Source of the DNA: CAVQLX01 sp963811605
GTDB taxonomy: Bacteria; Desulfobacterota; Binatia; DP-6
Direction of reading: 5' to 3'
Assembly: GCA_963811605.1 (NCBI GenBank)
Contig: CAWESA010000001.1
Coordinates: 1 to 64,000 of the forward strand
DNA: 64,000 bases
Under the pieces are notes generated by a model, which was not told the origin of the DNA, searched no databases, and was given only the letters and a program-made list of their open reading frames with translations. Of the stretch, positions 1 to 9,612 are shown one piece after another; the stretch's first letter is position 1; each line of letters begins with the position of its first letter. The translations under genes and the position numbers were made by a program.

Positions 1-35
1 CGATCTCCGACCAAACTCGGGCAGCACACCATGCG

Positions 36-3000
36 CTACTCTTGCGCCATTGCAGCAGATAGTGGAGCGATCATGCGACTCGATTTGTCGGCAAAGAACC
101 ACCGCATGAACGATTCCACGTTGGCCTCGCCCATGGGAGTCTGAAATCCCGCGACCCTTCCACTCAAGTCTTTGAGTGCGGCAAGGCGGTTTGGCATGGG
201 AACCAGCGCTCCGTGATCGTCGATTGTGTCGCCGCTGAGCGCTTCGGCAAGCGCGGCCAGTATGGCAGTATCTTCGGGCGATCCGGTGAGCGTATCCCAC
301 ACCCGTGCCGCGTCCCCCGCTACAGTAACCACCCGCTGACCGTCAGGACTGAACGCTGGGCGGTACACCGGGCTTCCGTGGCTCAGGCCCGCGCCCATCC
401 GCGTTCCCGTCCACGCATCCCACAGCCGCGCCGTTCCGTCGTTGGACGCCGTCACCAGACGTGTTCCGTCGGGACTAAACGCGACAGAACGCACCGGCTG
501 TGCGTTGCGCAACGGCTCGCCAATCCGTGCTCCAGTCCGTGCGTCCCAGATCTGCGCCGTATGATCTTGCGACGCCGTCGCCACTCGCTCGCCGTCCGGG
601 CTGAACGCTGCATCCCAGACGATGCCTTCATGGCGGAAGGGCTGGCCGATCGTCGTTCCCGTGTCGATATCCCAGAGCCGCGCAATGCCGTCGATCGAGC
701 CCGTCAACAGGCGGCGCCCGTCCGGGCTCAACGTGACGCAGGAGACCCGATCTTCGACGTAGTGCAGGGGCTTCCCGATCGCTGTTCCTGTATTTGCATC
801 CCACACGCGAGCCCCGTCGATCGATTCGGTTATGACGCGCCGGCCGTCCGGGCTGAACACTGCGGAAGGGACCAGGAAATCGTGGCGCAATGGTTCCCCG
901 ATCCGGGACCCGGTTGCCGCGTCCCACACCTGCGCCGTCATGTCCCACGATGCCGTCACGACCCGCCGGCCGTCCGGGCTGAAGGCCGCCGATGCGACCA
1001 TGTCGGCGTGATGCATCGGCGACCCAGAAGGGAGCCCTGTCCGTGCGCTCCATATCCGAGCCGTCTTGTCCCATGACGCCGTTACGACTCGCTCCCCGTC
1101 GGGGCTGAAGGCCGCCAACACGACACTGGCTGCATGGTGTAGGGGCTCCCCGATCGGAAGTCCCGTACGGGCGTCCCACAGTCGCGCCGTCTTGTCTTCC
1201 GATGCCGTCACCACGCGCTGCCCATCGGGGCTGAAGGCGGCCGAATGAACTCGGCTCTCATGGCGGAGCGGTTCCCCGATGGCCGCCCTTGCGTCCACGT
1301 CCCATACCCGTGCCGTCTGGTCCTCGGACGCCGTCACTACCAGCCGTCCATCCGCACTGCACGCGGCGGAGACGATCGCCCCGTCGTGGCCCAGCGGCTC
1401 GCCAACTGCCCTCCCCTTGGGATTCCAGATCCACGCCGTTCCGCTGTATGACGTGACGACCAGCCGTTGCCCGTCCGGGGTGAAGGCAGCAGAGGTGACC
1501 GGATGATCGGCCCGAAAAACGTCGCCGGCAACTCCCGTCCTTGCGTCCCAGAGCCGCGCTTCTCCATCCGTTGACACCGTCACCACCTGCTGCCCGTCCG
1601 GGCTGAACGCGGCGGACTTGACCTCGCCGTCGTGGCGCAGTGGCTCGCCGATCGGACTGCCCGTGCGCACGTCCCACACGCGCGCCGTCTTGTCCCTCGA
1701 CGCGGTCACGATGCGCTCCCCATCCGGACTGAAGATGGCCGAAACGACCGCGTCCTCGTGACGCAGAGGCTCGCCGATCATCATTCTCGTGCCGGTATCC
1801 CATAGCCGCGCGGTCTGATCGAACGACGCGGTAGCGATGCGCCGCCCATCCGGGCTGAACGCCGCTGAGAAGACCGCACCATCGTGGCGCAACGGTTCCC
1901 CGATCGGGGACCCGGTCGCCGTGTCCCAGACTTGCGCCGTCTTGTCATACGACGCCGTCACCACTTGGCGCCCGTCCGGGCTGAACTTCGCCCCCTCGAT
2001 CTGGTCCTCGTGCCGCATCGGCGCTCCGACCATTGTGCCCGTCGCCGCGTCCCAAAGCCGCGCCGTCTTGTCCCCTGACACTGTCACGACGTATTGACCG
2101 TCGGGGCTGAACGCTGCCGAGGACACGTTGGCGTCGTGCCGGAGCCGTTGGCCGATCGGGACCCCAGTGCGCGCATCCCACACCTGCGCGGTGTTGTCCC
2201 ACGACGCGGTCACCACGCGCCGGCCATCGGGGCTGAACGAGGCGGACCTGACAGCGCCGTCGTGCCGCATCTCCGAGACGAGCAACGGCCAATCGCGATA
2301 CGCAACGAGCGACAATAAGAGGCTTCTTGCCGCGACGTTGTTCGGGTCCAGGCGGCTCCCACGTGCAAGCAGGGCAAGCGCACGCCTCGTATCATGCTGC
2401 TCCAGCGCGGTGAGCGACTCGTTGACCTCGGCCACGGCCAAGGCTCGGGCCGCCTTTCCCCACTGATGGTAGGCGACGCCGGCGAGCATCGACATGACGA
2501 GAAAGCCGACAGCGAGGACGCTGCCGGCGCCAACAAGCCGCTGTACGTGGCGCTGATGATCGCGCTGCCGGAGATCGTCGAATGCGCAGCCGATCATTGT
2601 CGCCAAGAGGCGAAGCATCGCGAGCTTACGGCGGGTCCTTTGCCGTTCGTCCCCGATAGGCCGGACGTCGGCGGCCAGCGGCTCGATCATCTCGACCGCT
2701 GCGGCACCGAGCCCGGGCGCATCGGTGATTGGGCGACGGATCACGGTGAGTGCACGTGGAAACGCCTCTGCGGGCCTTCCTTCGATCAAGAGTGCGAGAA
2801 TTTGGTCCTCTCGTCCGAGGCGCCGGAACTCCTCCACCTCAGCATTCACCCACTCTGACGCCGCCGCACGAGGAGAGCAGACGACGATTAGGAATCGCGA
2901 TTTACCCAGTGCCGCCCGGATACTGGCGCTCAGATCGGACGAGGCGGCGAGTTCCTCCTCGTCCCGAAATACCCGGCCGATCCGGCGCGGAACAAGGCGG

Positions 3001-3140
3001 CCCCCCAGCATCCGCCTTGGAAAGCGGTACGCTTCAAGGGCGGTGTGCAACCACCGGGCCAAGCGGCGGTCGGGTTCGACGTGCCGGTACGAGATGAAGG
3101 CGGCGTAGGTAAACTGCTCCCGGTCACCGGGCTCGCTCAT
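36..3140 (-). CDS. TIR domain - transmembrane - WD40 repeat protein
   Basis: Membrane-anchored TIR protein with a long WD40 sensor region. From the chosen ATG (residue 1 = MSEPGDRE) the TIR domain spans about residues 10-150, with the FISYRH box at 15-20 and SEWVNAEV at 95-102, giving the WxxxE pattern in which E101 would be the catalytic Glu of an NAD-cleaving TIR. A hydrophobic helix lies at about 201-223, then a short helical linker, then from about residue 285 sixteen WD40 units of about 43 residues with the core SAAFSPDGxRVVTAS and ARVWDAxTG. The units are so alike that the 129-bp period is visible in the DNA. Known family behaviour: bacterial TIR domains hydrolyse NAD in anti-phage or stress signalling, and WD40 blades bind proteins. 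No STAND NTPase lies between them. An in-frame ATG 48 bases upstream (3188) is possible; neither start has a clear ribosome binding site. Function is inference. Confidence 0.85.
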   Translation of the reverse strand: MSEPGDREQFTYAAFISYRHVEPDRRLARWLHTALEAYRFPRRMLGGRLVPRRIGRVFRDEEELAASSDLSASIRAALGKSRFLIVVCSPRAAASEWVNAEVEEFRRLGREDQILALLIEGRPAEAFPRALTVIRRPITDAPGLGAAAVEMIEPLAADVRPIGDERQRTRRKLAMLRLLATMIGCAFDDLRQRDHQRHVQRLVGAGSVLAVGFLVMSMLAGVAYHQWGKAARALAVAEVNESLTALEQHDTRRALALLARGSRLDPNNVAARSLLLSLVAYRDWPLLVSEMRHDGAVRSASFSPDGRRVVTASWDNTAQVWDARTGVPIGQRLRHDANVSSAAFSPDGQYVVTVSGDKTARLWDAATGTMVGAPMRHEDQIEGAKFSPDGRQVVTASYDKTAQVWDTATGSPIGEPLRHDGAVFSAAFSPDGRRIATASFDQTARLWDTGTRMMIGEPLRHEDAVVSAIFSPDGERIVTASRDKTARVWDVRTGSPIGEPLRHDGEVKSAAFSPDGQQVVTVSTDGEARLWDARTGVAGDVFRADHPVTSAAFTPDGQRLVVTSYSGTAWIWNPKGRAVGEPLGHDGAIVSAACSADGRLVVTASEDQTARVWDVDARAAIGEPLRHESRVHSAAFSPDGQRVVTASEDKTARLWDARTGLPIGEPLHHAASVVLAAFSPDGERVVTASWDKTARIWSARTGLPSGSPMHHADMVASAAFSPDGRRVVTASWDMTAQVWDAATGSRIGEPLRHDFLVPSAVFSPDGRRVITESIDGARVWDANTGTAIGKPLHYVEDRVSCVTLSPDGRRLLTGSIDGIARLWDIDTGTTIGQPFRHEGIVWDAAFSPDGERVATASQDHTAQIWDARTGARIGEPLRNAQPVRSVAFSPDGTRLVTASNDGTARLWDAWTGTRMGAGLSHGSPVYRPAFSPDGQRVVTVAGDAARVWDTLTGSPEDTAILAALAEALSGDTIDDHGALVPMPNRLAALKDLSGRVAGFQTPMGEANVESFMRWFFADKSSRMIAPLSAAMAQE

Positions 3141-3314
3141 CGCAGTGCCAGAGGAAGGGCTCCCCGTCGGCACCTGCCCCAGAATCATCTCGGCCGGCGG
3201 CTATCACTTTCCTCTGCGCGGGCACAAGCACCCGGGCCGGCCGGCTAGAATGCTCAAGACAGGGCGGTCAATGAGGGTTTTCGTTGTTCGCCCCTACCAG
3301 CCGTCAGCCCGGCC

Positions 3315-3342
3315 CGTCTACCAGCCCGCCGCCCTTCCGTAA
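3315..3342 (+). repeat. Partial copy E of the dispersed repeat (tail only)
   Basis: The stretch CGTCTACCAGCC..CCGCC..TTCCGTAA matches the last 30 or so bases of the dispersed repeat seen at 8756-8890 and 17487-17595. It is a little diverged, and the head (CAGATAGCAGGTTCAA) is missing. It sits in the 218-bp gap between the TIR-WD40 start and the 3' end of the glycosyltransferase gene. A second TACCAGCC lies at about 3296. Apart from this the gap shows nothing recognisable. Confidence 0.5.
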
Positions 3343-3358
3343 TGAGCGCGTAGCGGCG

Positions 3359-4948
3359 TCAGCGCCGCTCGCGGATCTGCATCAGCCCGCTCGGGGTGCT
3401 CGTCTCGATCACCTCCAGCGCGAACCGGCGGTGCAGGAGCGTGGTGAACTCGATGACGAAGGGCGCCTCGAACAGGAGCAGGGGCGCGAAGTAGACCGGC
3501 CGTCCCGAGGCCAGCAGGGCGTGGATGACGGCCTCCGCGATCTCCGGATCGAAGCGGGGCCCGATGGCGTCCCAGACCCAGTTCTGCGGGACGTCGGCCG
3601 GCGCGTAGGGTGTGAGGTGGAGGTCGCGGATCAGGCTGCGGTGCGTGCAGCGGTCGAGCGGCACCCACAGGCGATCCGTGCCGGCGTGGAACCGGCGGGC
3701 GACGGGGATGGCGTTAGCGCGCGCGATCAGCACCGCGTTGCGCTCGACCTGCGCCGCGATGGCCCGGAGCGCGGCGACCTCGCCGAGCGGAGCGTCGGGC
3801 GGAGTGAACGCACCAGGGGTGACGCAGGCGGCGACCAGCGCGATGCCGGCCAGCCCGGCGCCCGCGATGCGCAGGGCGGGTGGGGCGAGGGCGCCCACGG
3901 GGAGAGCGGCCAGCGCGGTCACGAGGGGAAGCACCGGCAGCAGGAAGCGGTCGGCCTGCCAGAAGAACGGCACGTGCACCGCGAGCAGCAGGGCCGTCGT
4001 CGCGAGCGTGATCCAGGCCAGCAGGCGGGCAGCGCCCGGCCGGCGCAGTGCGAGCACCAGACCCGCCAGCGCGAGGAGGGCGACCGTCGGGGAGTAGAGC
4101 GTGCCCAGGCCGGCGAGCTGCCGGACGTAGAAGGGGAGGTTCCCCATCGTGCCGCCGCCGGCCGGACCGGCGACGGCGTTGTGCCAGCCGAAGAACTCGG
4201 CGGGAACCCAGTAGCCGTAGCCGCTGGCGAGCGGCGAGCCGAAGCGGACCAGGCCGTACAGTGCCAGCGGCAGGAGGCCGAGCACGACACCACCCGCGAG
4301 GGCGAGCAGGCGGCGGATCCGCTCGGAGCCGGCGGGGATCGCGACGACCAGCGGCGCCGCGACCAGCGTGCAGGCGGGCCGGAGAAGCGCCGCCAGTCCG
4401 GCCGCGACGCCGAGGGCGAACCACATGCGGTCGCGGGCGTCGCGCCGGCTGCAGCGTATGCCGCCGACCACGAGGAGCGTGGTGACGGTGGCGGCCGGCA
4501 CGTCGGACATCACGGCGCGCGACCAGCGCGCGTGCAACGGGGCGAGTGCGAGGAGGAGGGCGGCGGCCGCCGCGCTGGCCGGGCCACCCGTCATGAGTCC
4601 CAGCGCCCAGACGGCAACGATGCCGGCGAGGGCGCACGCCAGGACCACCCACACGCCGGCGCCGAACCGGCCGCCGGTGAGCCACATCGCGGGCACGAGG
4701 AGCAGCGAGAAGCCGGGAGGGTAGCGCGGCGGAAAGCGCCCGCCGTCCAGCACGAGAGAATAGCCCTCGCCGGCGACGAGGTTGCGCGCTGCCTCCTCGT
4801 ACTCGAGCGCGTCGGGGCGTGGGCGGAGATCCTCGATGTCGGCGGGCTGGGTCCAGCGCACCAGGGCCCCGAGCACGAGCGCGATGCCCAGGACGAACCA
4901 TGCCCACGTCTCGCTCCGTGAGAAGGGCATGGACCGCGGCGCTCGCAT
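3359..4948 (-). CDS. Membrane glycosyltransferase, GT39/ArnT-like (GT-C fold)
   Basis: Polytopic membrane protein of 529 residues. It starts with a hydrophobic helix (WAWFVLGIALVLGALVRW) followed by a loop with the D-x-x-x-Y pattern and GEGY (ALEYEEAARNLVAGEGYSLV), typical of GT39-type GT-C enzymes that move sugars from a polyprenyl-phosphate carrier onto proteins or lipids at the outer face of the inner membrane. About ten further hydrophobic segments follow and the C-terminal 100 residues are soluble. The ATG directly follows the TGA of the upstream membrane gene (stop 4949), so the two are probably one transcript. Donor and acceptor cannot be told from sequence. Confidence 0.8.
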   Translation of the reverse strand: MRAPRSMPFSRSETWAWFVLGIALVLGALVRWTQPADIEDLRPRPDALEYEEAARNLVAGEGYSLVLDGGRFPPRYPPGFSLLLVPAMWLTGGRFGAGVWVVLACALAGIVAVWALGLMTGGPASAAAAALLLALAPLHARWSRAVMSDVPAATVTTLLVVGGIRCSRRDARDRMWFALGVAAGLAALLRPACTLVAAPLVVAIPAGSERIRRLLALAGGVVLGLLPLALYGLVRFGSPLASGYGYWVPAEFFGWHNAVAGPAGGGTMGNLPFYVRQLAGLGTLYSPTVALLALAGLVLALRRPGAARLLAWITLATTALLLAVHVPFFWQADRFLLPVLPLVTALAALPVGALAPPALRIAGAGLAGIALVAACVTPGAFTPPDAPLGEVAALRAIAAQVERNAVLIARANAIPVARRFHAGTDRLWVPLDRCTHRSLIRDLHLTPYAPADVPQNWVWDAIGPRFDPEIAEAVIHALLASGRPVYFAPLLLFEAPFVIEFTTLLHRRFALEVIETSTPSGLMQIRERR

Positions 4949-6433
4949 TCACTCCCCCGCGGGCAGCAGCAACGGCGCCACCCGGCCGCCAGCGCTGCGC
5001 GCCGCGTCCGAGATGGCCGGCTGGACGGTGAAGCGCAACACCCGGCCGTCGAGGCTGTCCGTGCCCCGGGAGGCCATCAGGTAGAGTCCGGCCGTCCCGG
5101 CGACCTCGCACGGGACGCGGGCCGCAGGGCCGAACGGCCGATTCGGGATCACGACGACGCTTCCGGCCGGCGCCGCTGCCGCCACCGTGCGAAGGCGCTG
5201 GAGCTCGGCGAGCGTCTCGCGTCGCGCGGCCTCGTGGAGATTGATGGCGGGCCGGTGGCGCGCGAAGCCGGCGGCGCTGACCGCGAGCCATGCGACGACC
5301 GCCGTCACCCCGATCCAGGGCTGGCGGAGCAGCGCGCGCGGCGCAAGGGCCGGCACCGAGAGCGCGGCGGCGATCGTGATGCCGAGCGTCGGGAAGTAGT
5401 GATAGCGCGAGACCATCGCCGCTTTGGTGGGGGTGAAGCGTGACAGGTGCAAGAACGGGCCGCGGCCTGCCGCCACCAGGACGTAGGCGAGCAGCGCGAC
5501 GAGCGAGGCGGCCATCGCTCGCCGTCGACGCCGCGAGTCCATGCGGACGACTGCCGCGGCGCCAAGCACGGCGCAGAGCCCGGCGGCGACCTCCCGCGTC
5601 GTCCCGGGATAGGGAAACGCCGGTCCGAAGAAGCCGAGCAGCAGTGAGCTGAGACCGTAGGGCACGAGGCTGGAGGCGAACTCGAGGTTGAATCGCCAGT
5701 CGGCCAGCGCCGCGCCGGGCGTCACGGTGCTGTCGACGTACGACCCGACGGGGGAGGGCACGAGCCCGCGCACCGTGACGTACGTCGCCAGGGCGATCAC
5801 GGGCGTCGCCCAGAGCACGAGCGCTGCCCCGGTGGTCCGCGGTCTGCTCCCGTACAGCCATGCGAGCAGCGGCAGCGTGAGCGCGACCGAGAGTCCCATT
5901 CCGAAGGAGGTGCCGGCGAGGAAGGCGAGTACGCTCCAGCCTGCTGCCCGCGCAAGCGAGACGTCGGCGCGATCCGCGCCCCTGTCCATGGAGAGGAGCA
6001 GTGTCAGGAAGAAGGTGGAGAGGAGTACCTGGCCCTGCACGGAGAGCCACTCCAGGGTTGCCGCGTGCAGCGGAAGCGTCCCCCAGGTTCCGGAGCCGAT
6101 GCAGGCAATCCCCGAACTCCCGGTGTCGCGAAGCAGGAGGCGGTAGAGGAGGAAGACATTCGTGGCGTGCAGCGCGAGCGTGACGCCGAAATACGGCCAG
6201 CTCTCGAGCCCGAACACGTGGAACATGGGCCACAGGAGCGCGTTGCGCGCGAGCAGGACGTGTCCACCCCACGGCTGAACCGCGAACGCCGGGAGGTCCT
6301 GGTTCATCGCGTTGAAGAAGTGACAGAAGTCGTCGACGAAGAAGAAGCTCTGCGCGATGGGCGCGAAGACGGCGACGGACACCCCGACGGCCAGGAGCGG
6401 ACAGACGACTCGCGACCAGACGGTCTGCATCAC
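4949..6433 (-). CDS. Polytopic membrane protein, probable GT-C glycosyltransferase-like
   Basis: A 494-residue protein with about ten to eleven hydrophobic segments. The first is VVCPLLAVGVSVAVFAPIA, followed by FFVDDFCHFFNAM, an acidic Asp-Asp loop placed where GT-C enzymes carry their catalytic Asp. The C-terminal 130 residues after about 360 look periplasmic. I recognise no named family from motifs alone; the Asp-Asp after helix 1 and the adjacent GT39-like gene suggest a glycosyltransferase or a polymer-handling membrane protein. It is the first gene of a two-gene unit with the downstream enzyme (stop and start codons abut). It is divergent from the broken gene starting at 6616. Confidence 0.75.
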   Translation of the reverse strand: MMQTVWSRVVCPLLAVGVSVAVFAPIAQSFFFVDDFCHFFNAMNQDLPAFAVQPWGGHVLLARNALLWPMFHVFGLESWPYFGVTLALHATNVFLLYRLLLRDTGSSGIACIGSGTWGTLPLHAATLEWLSVQGQVLLSTFFLTLLLSMDRGADRADVSLARAAGWSVLAFLAGTSFGMGLSVALTLPLLAWLYGSRPRTTGAALVLWATPVIALATYVTVRGLVPSPVGSYVDSTVTPGAALADWRFNLEFASSLVPYGLSSLLLGFFGPAFPYPGTTREVAAGLCAVLGAAAVVRMDSRRRRRAMAASLVALLAYVLVAAGRGPFLHLSRFTPTKAAMVSRYHYFPTLGITIAAALSVPALAPRALLRQPWIGVTAVVAWLAVSAAGFARHRPAINLHEAARRETLAELQRLRTVAAAAPAGSVVVIPNRPFGPAARVPCEVAGTAGLYLMASRGTDSLDGRVLRFTVQPAISDAARSAGGRVAPLLLPAGE

Positions 6434-6615
6434 CAGACCGGACTCGTTAGCCCAAGCCGTGCCGCAGGGGAATCGTCCGAGCGGTCTGGCGATCGCGATC
6501 GCAACGCTTGACTTCGGGGACAGGAGGGCGGCTACTCCGGGCGATCGAGCGTCGACGATCGCTGCAGCGCGGACTGACCTGGCTGGAGGCCGCCGGAGGT
6601 GGCGCAGGCCACGGA

Positions 6616-7953
6616 ATGTCCCCGCGCTGGACGGTCGTGCTCGGGTGGGGGCTCGGTGCCGCCAGTTTCGCTACCTGCTCGCGCTCCCGCCGACCCTCCA
6701 CAAGGCCGACGAGAGCTACCTCCTCTACGGCGCCAAGCGCATCCTGCAGGGGCAGGCGCTGTATCGCGACTTCTTCGACTTCCTGACGCCCGGCAGCTTC
6801 TATCTGTATGCGCTGGCGTACGCGGCCGGCGGGACGAACATCACGACCGCGCGGCTCGTCACCGCGTCGCTGAACGCTCTCGCCGTGACGTGCACCTACT
6901 TTCTCGCGCTGCGCGTGGGGTCGGCGGCGGAGGCCCTGGTCGCCGGCGCTCTCGTCGTGACCATCTGCGTTCCCGTCTGGAACATGGCGAGCCATCACTG
7001 GATCGCGACGAGCCTGGCCTCGCCGCGGCGGCGATGCTCCTGGCGCATCGGCAGCCGGAGCCGACGCGGATCCGAGCCGCTGCCGCGGGTGCGCTGGTGG
7101 GGCTCGTGGTGTGCACCGATCAGGGCCGCGGCATCTGGCTGATGCTCTGGCTCGCGATCACCGTGCCGGCGCTGGTGTTCGCCTGCGATGGATCGGACCG
7201 CTGGCGTGCTTGCGGCCGCCAGGTCGCGTGGAGCGCGCTCGGCGGGGCCGCCGTCTGTGGCGCCATCCTGGGCTACGCCGTCGCGCGCGCATCGCTGGCC
7301 GAGATGCGCGACGCTACCTACACCTGGGTGCTGGGGAACTACGCCGCCCATCACGTCGGGCGGATGAGCTGGGCCGGCTACTCCTGGTTGTGGGCCAACG
7401 GGCTCCCGTTCACCTGGGAATGGCTGCTGCAGGTCGTCCCGGCGGTGCTGGCGCTCGAGGTGGCGGCCACGCTGTGGCGCATCCGCCGCGAAGGGCTGCG
7501 GCACCAGGTCATGCGCGCGGCGGTGCTCCTCCTCGCCGTGCTGATGGCGGCCTCCATCCTGTATTTCCCCGACTACATCCACGTCGCGTTCATCTTGCCG
7601 TACTCGCTCGTCGTGCTGGCGGGGATGGCCTGCGCGGCGTGCGGGAGCGACTGGGCGACGTCCCGCGACCGTGGCGGCTGTTTTCATATCCGGTCGACGT
7701 GTGGTTCTACCTCGTGCTTCCAGCCGACGACCCGACCCCCTTCGCGATGCTCTATCCCGGGCTGCACTCCCCGGCGCAGGTGCAGGCCGCGATCGAGCGG
7801 CTGCAGCACGACCCCGATGCGCTCGTCCTGGTGAACACGTTCTTCGCCAAGCGGGTCGATCCTTTCGCCGTCTGGGTGCGATCGGCGTACCGAGACCTCG
7901 GCGACGTCGGACCACCGGGCCTTCGGCTCTACGCGCGTTCACCGGCGCGCTGA
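6616..7953 (+). pseudogene. Frameshifted membrane glycosyltransferase-like gene
   Basis: One membrane protein is readable only by moving through frames. MSPRWTVVLGWGLGAASFA is in frame 1 from ATG 6616. From about 6685 frame 3 gives LHKADESYLLYGAKRILQG and YRDFFDFLTPGSFYLYALAYA. From about 7020 frame 2 gives the central helices (for example AAVLLLAVLMAASILYFPDY). From about 7690 frame 1 gives LQHDPDALVLVNTFFAKRVD up to the stop at 7953. That is three shifts near 6670, 7020 and 7670. The order and content match a GT39/GT-C-type protein with an acidic loop after helix 1, like its two neighbours on the other strand. It is either a true pseudogene or one gene with base-calling errors in GC-rich runs. 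Confidence 0.7.
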
Positions 7954-8052
7954 CGAGCGTCCCGCCGCCCGCAACACGCGCGTCCGACCGCGGGGGCGCC
8001 TGCGAGCGCTTTCGTGGTGGTCCGCGGGACCGACTTCGGCCATAGGCGGGCC

Positions 8053-8222
8053 GTGCGTCCGCAGACGGTCGTCTTCGTCGAGCCGCCCTACGTGTGCTGG
8101 GACCGGCGCATGGATCGCGTGCGGAAGGGCGAGGAGGAGATCCCCGGCATCGGGACGCTCACCCTCGCGGCCGTCGCGCGTTCCGCGGGCCACCGCGTGC
8201 GGATCGTCGACGGCAAGCGGAG
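8053..8222 (+). pseudogene. 5' fragment of a B12-binding radical SAM protein
   Basis: Only the first 55 or so residues remain: TVVFVEPPYVCWDRRMDRV then GIGTLTLAAVARSAGHRVR and IVDGKRR. This is the beginning of the cobalamin-binding (Rossmann) domain of B12-dependent radical SAM enzymes. The reading stops exactly where repeat copy A begins at 8224, so the radical SAM half with its CxxxCxxC cluster is gone. GTG 8053 is taken as start; an upstream in-frame GTG at 8014 is possible. Family assignment rests on a short match and is moderate. Confidence 0.5.
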
Positions 8223-8223
8223 G

Positions 8224-8239
8224 CAGATAGCAGGTTCAA
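8224..8239 (+). repeat. Dispersed repeat copy A (16-bp head)
   Basis: CAGATAGCAGGTTCAA, identical to the first 16 bases of the copies at 8756 and 30072. It marks the point where the radical SAM fragment ends and the reverse transcriptase fragment begins. With copy B it flanks the reverse transcriptase fragment as direct repeats. Confidence 0.75.
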
Positions 8240-8755
8240 GAAGCGCGCGATCGTCGGCGAGTTCCCGGTGATCCCATAGTAGGCGAAGTGCCCCTGGAGC
8301 TTCCGCGCCAACATCTCCTGCTGATGGCGCAACGGCGCGTGCCGGTTGAGCCGACACCACGCGGTGACGGCCTTGACGGCCCGGGTGAAGCGGTCGCGCG
8401 CCGTCTTCCGCTTGATCACCCAGTGCCCCTGCCGTGACCGGGCCCAGTGGTGGGTAAAGCCGAGGAAGTCGAAGGTGCCCGGGTGGTCGGGGCCCGCCCG
8501 GGCCGCTGAAACGGCACGAGGCGGGTCTTCTCGGGGTGCAGCGTCAGCCCATAGCGGGCCAAGCGGCCCGGCAGTACGTTCCACACCCGGCGCGCATCGT
8601 CCTCGCACGCAAACACCAGCACGGCGTCATCCGCGTAGCGCAGGAGCATCGTCCGCCCCCGCAAGCGGGGGCGGACCACCTGCTCGAACCACACATCGAG
8701 CACCGTGTGCAGGAAGATGTTGCTCAGCAGCGGGGAAATCACGCCCCCCTGCGGG
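8233..8755 (-). pseudogene. Group II intron reverse transcriptase fragment (LtrA-like)
   Basis: On the minus strand the reading begins inside the RT with CPQGGVISPLLSNIFLH, runs through MLLRYADDAVLVF (the YADD catalytic box) and LTLHPEKTRLVPF, shifts frame at about 8480-8500, and continues as FDFLGFTHHWARSRQGHWVI and on to HFAYYGITGNSPTIARFLN. These are RT domains 4-7 and the maturase X start of a group II intron protein. The N-terminal third, the DNA-binding and endonuclease parts are missing. Both ends stop at the head of the dispersed repeat (8239 and 8756). No intron RNA domain V hairpin was recognised beside it. Dead fragment. Confidence 0.85.
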
Positions 8756-8890
8756 CAGATAGCAGGTTCAACAGGGCGATCTGCGATCTGGGTTCAACAG
8801 GGCGATCTGCGATCTGGCGATCTGCCGTTTCTCCCTCCCAGTTCTGCGGACGGCGCGTCTACCAGCCGGCCGCCTTTCCCTTTCCGTAAC
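8756..8890 (+). repeat. Dispersed repeat copy B, full length with internal duplication
   Basis: The longest copy, 135 bp. The head is CAGATAGCAGGTTCAA; the middle is a run of GCGATCTG-type octamers; the tail is GTTTCTCCCTCCCAGTTCTG, then CGTCTACCAGCCGGCCGCC and TTCCGTAAC. A 26-bp block (8765-8790) is perfectly repeated at 8791-8816. It starts where the reverse transcriptase fragment is cut and ends three bases before the acyl-CoA synthetase fragment begins. Confidence 0.85.
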
Positions 8891-8892
8891 GG

Positions 8893-9412
<520 letters not shown>

Positions 9413-9458
9413 GCGGGTCGCTCGCGGAGGGATCCACCGACAGACGGTTCTTTTGATC

Positions 9459-9488
9459 TTGACAACCCCGGGAACCCGGTTGGATAGT
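9459..9488 (+). promoter_or_regulatory. Candidate sigma70-type promoter
   Basis: TTGACA at 9459-9464, an 18-base spacer, then GATAGT at 9483-9488 (four of six matches to TATAAT). It lies about 125 bases upstream of the ATG at 9613, in the only gap before the secreted Cys/Thr-rich gene. The -35 match is perfect; the -10 is ordinary. Confidence 0.4.
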
Positions 9489-9612
9489 CTGTCCTTCGGT
9501 CACGCAGCGCCCCCCTGGGGAGGAGGTGCGCGGTGCTCTCGGTTCGTGGGCCTCCGGGTCAGCCCCGGCATGTCAGCATACAACGATCCATACGCTGAAC
9601 ATGGAGGGGCCT

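Noticed and set aside
213..2858. Plus-strand ORFs opposite the WD40 gene (up to 287 residues)
   Set aside because: They are antisense shadows of a repeated GC-rich gene; their own repeats simply mirror the WD40 period and they have no ribosome binding sites.
3352..3369. Small hairpin AGCGGCG..CGCCGCT at the end of the GT39-like gene
   Set aside because: Only 7 bp and overlapping the stop codon; such hairpins are frequent by chance at this GC content.
3284..4921. 545-residue plus-strand ORF
   Set aside because: Antisense to the GT39-like membrane protein; composition is that of a shadow frame.
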